Shown: positions 32,372-39,698 of the stretch, in pieces
How positions within the stretch are numbered: position 1 is the first letter of the stretch
Layout: each line of letters opens with the position of its first letter
Source: Streptomyces sp. BK340
GTDB lineage: Bacteria > Actinomycetota > Actinomycetes > Streptomycetales > Streptomycetaceae
Length of the DNA: 64,000 nt
NCBI RefSeq assembly: GCF_007827595.1
Contig: NZ_VISR01000010.1
Span: forward strand, 124,001 to 188,000
Direction of reading: 5' to 3'
Program-made: the position numbers and the translations under genes
The notes under the pieces: generated by a model
The model's database searches: none
Seen by the model: only the letters and a program-made list of their open reading frames with translations
Told to the model about the DNA's origin: nothing

Positions 32372-34044
32372 GACTGCTCCAGATACCGGTGGACGAGCAT
32401 CACGGCCATGGCTCCCTCTCCGACGGCGGACGCGACACGCTTGGCGGACTCGGCGCGTGCGTCGCCCGCCACGAACACGCCGGGAATGCTGGTCTCCAGG
32501 TGGTACGGCGGCCGGTCCAGCTCCCAGCCGGCCGGCGGCCGCCCGTCGGCGGTCAGATCGGGCCCGGCCAGGATGAAACCGCGCTCGTCGCGCAGCACCG
32601 TGTCGCCCAGCCAGTCGGTCAGCGGAGCCGCGCCGATGAACACGAACATCCACTGGGCGTCGACCTGTTCGCTCTCACCGCTCGCCACATGACGCAGCGT
32701 CAGCTGCTCCAGACGGTCCGAGCCGTGCGCGGCTTCGACCACCGTCTGACTGCGCACCGAGATGTTCGGGGCCTCGCCGATCTGCTGGATCAGGTAGTAC
32801 GACATCGACGCCGACAGGTCGGAGCCGCGCACCAGCAGCGTCACCGACTTGGCGAACCGCGACAGGTACATCGCCGCCTGGCCCGCCGAGTTGGCGCCGC
32901 CGACGATGTACACGTCGTGTCCCTGGCAGGCGTTCGCCTCGGTCAGCGCGGAGCCGTAGAACACCCCGCAGCCGGTCAGGTCGATGCAGCCCCGGGCCTC
33001 CAGCTGCCGGTACTGCACGCCGGTCGCCAGGATGATGCTGTGCGCCGCGATCGCCGAGCCGTCCGCGAACCGTACGATCCGGGCCGCGCCGTTGACCTCC
33101 AGTCCCGTCACCTCGCGCGCGGTCAGGATCTCGGCGCCGAACTTGGCCGCCTGCCGCCGCGCCCGGTCGGTGAGCTGGGCACCGGAGACGCCGTCCGGGA
33201 AGCCGAGGTAGTTCTCGATCCGGGAGCTCTGCCCGGCCTGCCCGCCGGTCGCCGACCGCTCCACCAGCACGGTCCTGAGGCCCTCCGAGGCGCCGTACAC
33301 GGCAGCGCCCAGCCCGGCCGGACCGCCACCGATGACCACGAGGTCGTAGAAGTCGGCCGTGGGGGTCGTCGCCAGGCCCACCTGTGCGGCCAGCTCCGGC
33401 GCCTCGGGCTCGACCAGCACCGAGCCGTCCGGGGTGATCACCAGCGGCAGCCGCTGGCCGTCCTGCCCGGCCGCCGCCAGCAACCGCTGCCCCTCCGGCT
33501 CCTCCACCGAGTACCAGCGGTACGGCACCTGGTTGCGGGCCAGGAACTCACGCACGTCCGACGACCGCGCCGACCACCGGTGCCCCACGACCTTGGTGGT
33601 GGCCACCGACCGGTAGTCGCTGTGGCGCCACGCCTCCAGCAGGTCGTCCAGCACCGGATAGAGCTTCTCCTCCGGCGGGTCCCACGGCTTGAGCAGATAG
33701 TGATCGAGATCGACGACGTTGATCGCGTCGATCGCCGCGCTGGTGTCCGCGTACGCAGTGAGCAGCACGCGCCGTGCCCCCGGATACACGTCCAGGGCCT
33801 GTTCCAGGAACTCGATGCCGTTCATCTGCGGCATCCGGTAGTCGGCGAGGATCACGGCCACCAGGTCGCCGCGCAGCTTCAGCTCCCGCAGTGCGTCCAG
33901 GGCGGACTCTCCCGACTCGGCGCGCACGATCCGGTACGACTCGCCGTAGCGCCGCCGGAGGTCACGGGCGACGGCGCGGGAGACCCCCGGGTCGTCGTCC
34001 ACGGTCAGAATGACGGTCCGCGCTGCGTCGGCAGCCTGTGCCAT
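32368..34044 (-). CDS. Response-regulator receiver fused to thioredoxin-reductase-like FAD oxidoreductase
   Basis: 558 residues from ATG 34044 (GGGAG upstream). Residues 10-135 are a receiver domain with the acidic pocket VDDDPG, phospho-acceptor Asp in ILADYRMPQMNG, and LLKPWDPP. A short linker domain (about 150-240, HRWSARSSDVREFLARNQVPY) resembles glutaredoxin. Residues about 255-558 are a TrxR-like FAD/NAD module (VVIGGGPAGLGAAVYGASEG; VYIVGGANSAGQAAMYLSR; FVAGDARAESAKRVASAVGEG). The redox-active CxxC of thioredoxin reductases is replaced by GSAL in GCGVFYGSALTEAN, so it cannot be an ordinary thioredoxin reductase. It is the first gene of the operon with the cNMP-type kinase. Confidence 0.9.
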   Translation of the reverse strand: MAQAADAARTVILTVDDDPGVSRAVARDLRRRYGESYRIVRAESGESALDALRELKLRGDLVAVILADYRMPQMNGIEFLEQALDVYPGARRVLLTAYADTSAAIDAINVVDLDHYLLKPWDPPEEKLYPVLDDLLEAWRHSDYRSVATTKVVGHRWSARSSDVREFLARNQVPYRWYSVEEPEGQRLLAAAGQDGQRLPLVITPDGSVLVEPEAPELAAQVGLATTPTADFYDLVVIGGGPAGLGAAVYGASEGLRTVLVERSATGGQAGQSSRIENYLGFPDGVSGAQLTDRARRQAAKFGAEILTAREVTGLEVNGAARIVRFADGSAIAAHSIILATGVQYRQLEARGCIDLTGCGVFYGSALTEANACQGHDVYIVGGANSAGQAAMYLSRFAKSVTLLVRGSDLSASMSYYLIQQIGEAPNISVRSQTVVEAAHGSDRLEQLTLRHVASGESEQVDAQWMFVFIGAAPLTDWLGDTVLRDERGFILAGPDLTADGRPPAGWELDRPPYHLETSIPGVFVAGDARAESAKRVASAVGEGAMAVMLVHRYLEQS

Positions 34045-34243
34045 GGGTCTCCCACCCCGAGCGATCGGTTCCACGGGACGGTGGACCATCTGGAGCGCAG
34101 TCCACCGCACCGGTTCCCGCCCATCGTATGTTCGATCGCCCCGGTTCGCTCCGGGATACGGCCCCGGGGGACGGCCACCGGCGGGAGGACCGCGCCGTGG
34201 TGAAGACTGGCCCCACGGACACGGAAGGCTGGGAGGCCCGAGC

Positions 34244-35110
34244 ATGACACGCCCGATCACGGCAGGGGTGGACGGTACGGAGGAGAGCCTGGCCGCGCTG
34301 GACTGGGCGGGCCGGGAGGCCGTACGGCGGGGGCTGCCCCTGCGCGTGGTGCACGCCTGGCGCTTCCACGAGGGCCTGCACGCGGCCGACCGGGACACCC
34401 AGCACGGCTGGGTGTCGGAGGGTGTGTCGGACGCCGTGCGCGCCTTCGCCGCGCGCCATCCGGAGCTGCGGACGAGCGTCGACGTGGTCGAGGGCGGGGC
34501 CGTCGAGGCGCTGGTCGCGGCCGCAGCGGAGGCCGAGATGCTGGTGCTCGGCTCGCGCGGGCACGGCACGGTGGTGGGGTTCCTGCTGGGCTCCGTCGGC
34601 CAGCAGGTGATCGCCGCGACGGACCGGCCCGTGGTCCTGGTGCGCGCCGGGAACGACCCGGCGGCGGAGGCGGCCGGACGGGACGTCGTGGTCGGTCAGC
34701 AGGGCGGACCGGAGGACAGCGCCGCCGCACTGCGGTTCGCGTTCGAGACGGCGGCCGCCCGCGGCGCCACCGTCCGGGCCGTCCGGGCCTGGACGGTGCC
34801 GCCGGTCTTCGCCTACAGCCCCGGTTCGCTGAAGCTCCTGGACGAAGCCGGCGGGCTCGAACCGTACGAGCGCAAGGCCCTGAGCGAGGCGCTCCAGCCG
34901 TGGCGCGAGCGCTTCCCGCAGGTGCCCGTGGCCGAGCAGATCGAGATGGGCAGCGCGGGGCAGGTGCTGCTCTCGGTGGCCGGCCGGGCCCAGCTGATGG
35001 TCGTCGGCCGACGGGCGCACCACACGGCGGTGGGCGCCCGGATCGGCTCGGTCGCCCACGGCGTGCTGCACCACGCCGACTGCCCGGTGGCCGTCGTCCC
35101 GCACGAGTGA
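34244..35110 (+). CDS. Universal stress protein, tandem USP domains
   Basis: 288 residues; GGGAGG precedes ATG 34244. Two USP folds. The first has ITAGVDGTEESLAALDWA with the ATP-binding motif GSRGHGTVVGFLLGSVGQ (about 103-120). The second (about 150-288) has DVVVGQQGGPEDSAAALRFA and GRRAHHTAVGARIGSVAHG. Such tandem USPs bind ATP and are induced by oxygen limitation or stationary phase in actinobacteria. It is divergent from the receiver-TrxR operon, so the two may share control. Confidence 0.92.
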   Translation: MTRPITAGVDGTEESLAALDWAGREAVRRGLPLRVVHAWRFHEGLHAADRDTQHGWVSEGVSDAVRAFAARHPELRTSVDVVEGGAVEALVAAAAEAEMLVLGSRGHGTVVGFLLGSVGQQVIAATDRPVVLVRAGNDPAAEAAGRDVVVGQQGGPEDSAAALRFAFETAAARGATVRAVRAWTVPPVFAYSPGSLKLLDEAGGLEPYERKALSEALQPWRERFPQVPVAEQIEMGSAGQVLLSVAGRAQLMVVGRRAHHTAVGARIGSVAHGVLHHADCPVAVVPHE

Positions 35111-35138
35111 CCCGGTACGCGGACCCGGTGCGGGTGAT

Positions 35139-36413
35139 CTAGTCCGGGGTCGTCGGCAACAGGGTCGCCCGGGCCTTGGGGAGAACGTTCGCGATGTAGT
35201 CCTCGACCGCGGTCTCGAGGCCTATGTCGTGCTGCGCCTGCTCGGACAGGTACCAGCGGTGTTCGAGCAGCTCGTGATAGATCTCGGCCGGGTCCATGGT
35301 GCCCCGCAGCTCCGGCGGGACGGCTCGGACGGTGGGCCGGAACACGTCCCGCACCCAGCGGTGGGCGAGTACTTCCGGGCGGGCGGCATGGGGGTCCCCC
35401 CTGCTCGAGCGAAGCCGAGAGCTTGGGGGAGGGTCACCAGGTGCGTGGTCGTCCTGTCCGGCCATCCAGCTCTCCAGGTCGCCCAGCAGCCGCCGGGCCT
35501 GGTTCTCCTCGGTGTCCAGGCCGGTCAGCCGCAGCAGCTGGCGCTGGTGGTGGCCGGCGTCGACGACCTTGGGCACGAAGGTGACCGAGTCGCCGTTCGC
35601 GGAGTGCTCGATCTGCATCTCGGCGACGTCGAAGCCGAGGTCGTTCAGGCGCCGTATCCGTCGCTCCATGTAGTGGTACTTGCCCGCCGGGTACACCGAG
35701 GTGCGGGTCAGCTCCTGCCACAGGCCGCCGTAGCGGGTGCAGATCTCGTGGCCGAACTCGACGGGGTCGACGGACGGGTGCAGCGCGCCCGACGCCTCCA
35801 GGTCGAGCAGCTCGCCGCTGATGTTCACCCGGGCCAGGTCGAGGTCGTAGTCCCGTTGCCCGGGGCTGAGCCGGGGATGCAGCTCGCCTGTCTCGGCGTC
35901 CACCAGGTACGCGGCGTAGGCGCCCGCGTCCCGGCGGAACAGGGTGTTGGACAGCGAGCAGTCGCCCCAGGCGAACCCGGCCAGGTGCAGCCGTACCAGC
36001 AGCGCAGCCAGGGCGTCCATCAGGCGGTGCATGGTCGCCGGGCGCATGGTCGTCTCGAACATCGAGCGGTACGGCTGCGAGCCGCGCAGATGCCGCGTCA
36101 CCAGCACCGGCTCCAGCGGGGCGCCCGAGCGGTCGGTGCGGCCGGTGATCACCGCGAGGGGGTCGACCGCCGGGATGCCCAGCCGGTCCAGGTCGCGCAG
36201 CAGTTCGTACTCGCGCAGGGCGGGCCGCTCCGCCAGCTCCTTGACCGCGATCACCTCGTCGCCGGCGTGCGCGTAGCGCACGACGTGCCGCGAGATGCCC
36301 CGGGGGAGCGGCACGAGGTACTCCTCGGGCCACTCCTCCAGGGGCACGTCCCAGGGGAGTTCGAGCAGGAGCGCGGGGTGCTCCGGGTTCGTGGCACTGA
36401 TCTGCAAGGCCAT
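35139..36413 (-). CDS. DUF4032 family kinase-like protein, carrying an inserted palindromic repeat
   Basis: 424 residues. The N-terminal two thirds have a lipopolysaccharide-kinase/APH-like fold: RHVVRYAHAGDEVIAVKELA (nucleotide lysine), then LHLAGFAWGDCSLSNTLFRRD as the catalytic-loop equivalent, then YLVDAETGEL. The C-terminal DUF4032 part is WVRDVFRPTVRAVPPELRG, HELLEHRWYLSEQA. Between them, about residues 327-343 (DPPPSSRLRSSRGDPHA) are encoded by a dispersed Streptomyces palindromic repeat that keeps the frame. Function is unknown; kinase activity is inference from the fold. Confidence 0.85.
   Translation of the reverse strand: MALQISATNPEHPALLLELPWDVPLEEWPEEYLVPLPRGISRHVVRYAHAGDEVIAVKELAERPALREYELLRDLDRLGIPAVDPLAVITGRTDRSGAPLEPVLVTRHLRGSQPYRSMFETTMRPATMHRLMDALAALLVRLHLAGFAWGDCSLSNTLFRRDAGAYAAYLVDAETGELHPRLSPGQRDYDLDLARVNISGELLDLEASGALHPSVDPVEFGHEICTRYGGLWQELTRTSVYPAGKYHYMERRIRRLNDLGFDVAEMQIEHSANGDSVTFVPKVVDAGHHQRQLLRLTGLDTEENQARRLLGDLESWMAGQDDHAPGDPPPSSRLRSSRGDPHAARPEVLAHRWVRDVFRPTVRAVPPELRGTMDPAEIYHELLEHRWYLSEQAQHDIGLETAVEDYIANVLPKARATLLPTTPD
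35387..35433. repeat. Dispersed Streptomyces palindromic element inside the DUF4032 coding sequence
   Basis: About 47 bp with outer arms TCCCCC (35395-35400) and GGGGGA (35425-35430), an inner imperfect hairpin around CTCGAGCGAAGCC, and a flanking GGGGTCCCCC. I recognise this as a repeat scattered in many Streptomyces genomes, usually between genes. Here it is within a gene, adding about 16 codons in frame. Confidence 0.8.
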
Positions 36414-36443
36414 GGCACGAACCCTAAGGCCCCGCCGGCGTTC

Positions 36444-37190
36444 TCAGGAGGCGCGTTCCCTGGCCTGTTCGGCGGCGGCCCGCACGGAGCCCCGGTGGAC
36501 CGGGCCGTGCCCGGGCAGCAGGGTGTCGCCGTCGAGCGCCCCGATCAGGTCCAGCGAGGCCATGGCCCGGGTGCGCTCGTGGTGGAAGAAGTCGTGCAGC
36601 ATCTGGGGGCCCTTGAGCCGTGAGGTGGCGTGGCCGGTGGCCAGGGCGTCGCCGGAGATGACGATGCCGGCGTCGGGCAGGTGGAAGACGCAGTGGCCGT
36701 CCGTGTGGCCGGGGGTGTGCACGGGGACGGGCCGGCCCGGCAGGTCGAGCGCGCCCTCGGCCGGGAACGGCTCGGGTGCGGTGACCGGGTTGTGCTCGAT
36801 CCCGCCCACCCGGATCACATGGACCGCCCAGGGGACCACACCGGGCCGCCAGGCGTTGCGCACGACGTCGCCGATCGTGGCCTGCTGGAGGAAGTCCCGG
36901 CGCGCGTGCGGGACTTCCGCTGGGTGCAGGTAGACCGGGGTGCCGTAGTTGCTGCGCAGGTACTCGGCGGAGCCCACGTGGTCGTTGTGCGCGTGGGTGA
37001 TCAGTACGGCGGCGACCGCTTCGGGCGAACTGCCCACCACGGCGAGGGATTCGAGGAGCCCCTGCCGGTCCCCGGGGTACCCGGTGTCCACCAGCGTGAC
37101 GGCGTCGCCGTCCTTGAGGATCACCCAGTTGGTGTTGTGGCCGTGCACCAGGTAGGTGCCGTCGGCGACTTGGCGTACGTCTGCCTGCAT
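36444..37190 (-). CDS. MBL-fold metallo-hydrolase
   Basis: 248 residues from ATG 37190 (GGGGAG closely upstream); an in-frame start at 37235 is possible. The metallo-beta-lactamase signature HAHNDHVG is at about residues 82-89, followed by VPVHTPGHTDGHCVFH and ISGDALATGHATS, which supply the remaining metal ligands, and TLLPGHGPVHRG near the end. It is a general hydrolase of the glyoxalase II/RNase-Z-like class; substrate unknown. It is monocistronic, 30 bases from DUF4032 on the same strand. Confidence 0.88.
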   Translation of the reverse strand: MQADVRQVADGTYLVHGHNTNWVILKDGDAVTLVDTGYPGDRQGLLESLAVVGSSPEAVAAVLITHAHNDHVGSAEYLRSNYGTPVYLHPAEVPHARRDFLQQATIGDVVRNAWRPGVVPWAVHVIRVGGIEHNPVTAPEPFPAEGALDLPGRPVPVHTPGHTDGHCVFHLPDAGIVISGDALATGHATSRLKGPQMLHDFFHHERTRAMASLDLIGALDGDTLLPGHGPVHRGSVRAAAEQARERAS

Positions 37191-37282
37191 GATCTCCCCG
37201 AGGCCCAGAGCAACCGGTCGTCGGGGGACAGCCAACCAGATGGCGCACCGTCCTCCGCAAGAGGGCGGCCGTCACGGGCCGG

Positions 37283-37640
37283 TCACTGTACGCCGTGCGG
37301 GCGGAACTGGATGCTGATCCGCGGCCCCGTCGCACGGGCGGTCTTGGGGACGCAGTGCTCCCAGGTGCGCTGGCAGGAGCCGCCCATCACGATGAGGTCG
37401 CCGTGCCCGAGCGGCGCCGGACCGTCGTGCCGCCGCCTGGCGCCGGCCGCAGCAGCAGGTCGCGGGGTGCGCCGACGGAGAGGATCGCGACCATCGTGTC
37501 CTGCCGGGCGCCCCGCCCGATCCGGTCGCCGTGCCAGGCCACGCTGTCCCGCCCGTCGCGGTGGAAGCACAGACCGGCGGTGGTGAAGGGCTCGCCCACG
37601 TGGGCCTGCGCCGTGGCCGTGGGCTGGGCCCTGGTGTACT
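37283..37640 (-). pseudogene. alkB: AlkB-type DNA dioxygenase remnant, frameshifted and 5'-truncated
   Basis: The minus strand encodes EPFTTAGLCFHRDGRDSVAWHGDRIG and then VAILSVGAPRDLLLRP in one frame. At about 37410 the homology jumps to another frame with LGHGDLIVMGGSCQRTWEH and ISIQFRPHG, ending in TGA at 37283. The iron-binding His-x-Asp of WHGDRI and the distal His/Arg motifs are recognisable as AlkB (2-oxoglutarate/Fe(II) repair of alkylated DNA). The N-terminal about 90 residues expected for the family are absent upstream of 37640, so the gene is doubly broken. Confidence 0.85.
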
Positions 37641-37718
37641 GGCCGCACATCGCCGTCCTCGGCCAACTCGCTGCCGACATCGCACGTACCTGCGTGGACT
37701 TGCTCCAATACACCCGAG

Positions 37719-37979
37719 TCCTACTACTTCCACGAAGGACCCGGCGACATCTCGCTGGCCTTCCACCTCGGCTACGCCGCCGAGCTCGCCGAGCGGGCAA
37801 GGCGAGGCGTGCAGAGCACCCAGACGCCCGGGGCGCCGCGGCCGTGCTCGCCACCGCCCGACGCCAACCGCATCCACGCACTGCGTGCCCACCCCTACGA
37901 GGACGGCCCCCCCGGCAGTTGCGGGCGTTTCCTACCGTGCGGGAGGCCTGCGCCGCACTGCGGAGGCAGTGACCGCTGA
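37719..37979 (+). pseudogene. Coding remnant without start, unrecognised family
   Basis: Frame starting near 37719 reads SYYFHEGPGDISLAFHLGYA, then AELAERARRG, and is open to TGA 37977-37979, with nearly all codons ending in G or C at its beginning. No ATG or GTG start is available in frame, and the sequence upstream belongs to the opposite-strand alkB remnant. I take it as the 3' part of a gene whose 5' end was lost at a junction near 37650-37715. I do not recognise the family. Confidence 0.5.
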
Positions 37980-38080
37980 TGCTCATGTGGAGTCGGGGCA
38001 CCGCCGTGTCGCCGCTCTCACGCTTCACCCACTGCCCAGAATCTGCCAACGAGAGCGGTGACGATCCCTGTGGAGGCCAG

Positions 38081-38856
38081 ATGACGTCCGACAATGAGGT
38101 GCGCTCCGTCTGCTGCGGCCCTTCGCGGCCCGGACCTGCCCGGGGGCCGGTTCCATCCGTACGTGCGTCTGCCGCAGGCAGCCGTGACCGAGCGGGCATG
38201 GTGTGTCTGGAGGCGGCCACGTTCAGGATGGGTTCTCAGGACGAGTGGACGGTCCCGGGTGACGGCGAAGGCCCGGTCCACGAGGTGGCTGTGGGCGCCT
38301 ATTGGATCGACCGATGCGCCGTTTCCAATGCGGACTTCGGCGCCTTCACGGCCGCCACGGGCTACGTGACGGAGGCCGAGCGGTACGGGTGGTCGTTCGT
38401 CTTCGCTGGGCTGCTTCCGCCCGGTTTCCCTGACACCCGAGCTGTGGCTGCGGCTCCCTGGTCGCGTCAGGTGCACGGAGCCTGCTGGCGGCATCCCGAG
38501 GGGCCGGGGTCCGATCTCGTCGACCGCGCCGACCACCCGGTGGTGCACGTGTCCTGGAATGACGCCTCCGCGTACGCTGCCTGGGCGGGCAAGCGCCTGC
38601 CGACCGAGGCGGAGTGGGAGTACGCCGCCCGCGGAGGTCTGGAGCAGGCGGTGTTCCCGTGGGGGGACGAGCCGGAGCCGGGCGGGGAGCGCCGGATGAA
38701 CGTGTGGCAGGGCCGTTTCCCCGACCACCACACCCGCCCCGACGGCTGGTACGGCACAGCCCCAGTGACCGCCTACGCGCCCGGTGGGCATGGCCTGTAC
38801 AACGCGTGCGGCAACGTGTGGGAGTGGTGCGCCGATTGGTACACGCCGCTCACCCA
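38081..38856 (+). pseudogene. Formylglycine-generating enzyme, 3'-truncated
   Basis: From ATG 38081 (GTGGAGG upstream) the protein is a good sulfatase-modifying factor: GMVCLEAATFRMGSQDEW, VHEVAVGAYWIDRCAVSNADF, HPVVHVSWNDASAYAAWAGK, RLPTEAEWEYAARGG, and HGLYNACGNVWEWCADWY. It stops matching at about 38850 and runs into antisense arylsulfatase sequence to 38989. The lost part includes the C-terminal cysteine pair (RGGSxLCxxxxC type) that binds copper and makes formylglycine. The product should therefore be inactive. Confidence 0.87.
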
Positions 38857-39285
38857 CTCCTTGAAGATGTGGTGCGGTGCGTGGCCGGCGCCCGGGCAGA
38901 AGTACGTGAACCAGGGCTTCTCCGGAGCGATGACCTTGGCGTCCCGGATGAACTCGATGGCCCGGTCCACCAGGTCCTTCGACAGGTGATAGCCGTGTTC
39001 AGGGGTGGCCGGCGGCTCGACGGGGTGGTTGTCGTAGACGAGGTCGGGGTACCACTGGTCGGCCTCGCCGCCCAGGAAGCCGTAGAAGCGCTCGAATCCG
39101 CGGCCGAGCGGCCAGTGCCGCTTCGAGGACGCCAGGTTGGCCTCGTCCGAGGGCACCAAGTGCCACTTGCCCAGGGCGTAGGTGTTCCAGCCGCGCTCGA
39201 CCAGCACCTCGGCCAGGCTCGCGTTCTCGAACGGGATCCGCCCGTTGGACCCGGGGAAGCCGCTGGTCATGACGCCGTCGTCGAC
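38850..39285 (-). pseudogene. Arylsulfatase, internal fragment
   Basis: On the minus strand, from about 39285 down, the sequence is a typical arylsulfatase middle: TSGFPGSNGRIPFENASLAE, NTYALGKWHLVPSDEANLAS, GRGFERFYGFLGGEADQWY, APEKPWFTYFCPGAGHAPHH, ending at KEW near 38852. The N-terminal catalytic CxPxR that is converted to formylglycine is missing upstream, and the whole C-terminal half is missing downstream at the junction with the formylglycine-generating enzyme. Both convergent partners were cut by the same deletion. Confidence 0.87.
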
Positions 39286-39345
39286 GGCTCTGCCAGAGGG
39301 AACGTCCCCGCCCCGGAGCGATGGGTGACCGGGCCCGACGACAGC

Positions 39346-39528
39346 TCATCCCATCGGCCGTACCAGGGTGAGAGTCCGTCCGCGTCGGGTGACGATGAGC
39401 GCGACGAAAGGGGCCTTGACGGTCCCGTGCGCTGTCGTCGCGTCGGCATCGGAAGGGGCCGGGACGTCATGATCCACCAGCTGCGCACGGAAGACCTCGG
39501 CTTCCTCGACCGTGCCCCTTTCCGCCAT
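39346..39528 (-). CDS. Small hypothetical protein
   Basis: 60 residues from ATG 39528: starts MAERGTVEEAEVFRAQLVDH and ends TRRGRTLTLVRPMG. GC3 is high over the whole length, unlike the longer overlapping frames, which supports real coding. It has no signal peptide or known motif. The ribosome site is weak, so it could also be the tail of a degraded larger gene at the edge of the pseudogene patch. The 170 bases between it and GH65 show nothing clear. Confidence 0.5.
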   Translation of the reverse strand: MAERGTVEEAEVFRAQLVDHDVPAPSDADATTAHGTVKAPFVALIVTRRGRTLTLVRPMG

Positions 39529-39698
39529 GCCTGCACCCGTCCACCTGCTCCTGAGGGCGAGCCGACACCACGTCGACCGGCTCTTCCGGGAGGCGACCCA
39601 GCGCCTGGAATCCCTGTGCCAACACCGGTGACCAGCGGTCCGAGGGGAAGGGAGCTGCTGCCCGTCAGGAGGAGAGCCGGCACGTCCATCTGTGCGGA

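Noticed and set aside
37531..38061. Plus-strand frames over the alkB remnant as a real gene
   Set aside because: They are Arg/Pro/Thr-rich shadows; homology lies on the minus strand (alkB) and in the third plus frame (scrap).
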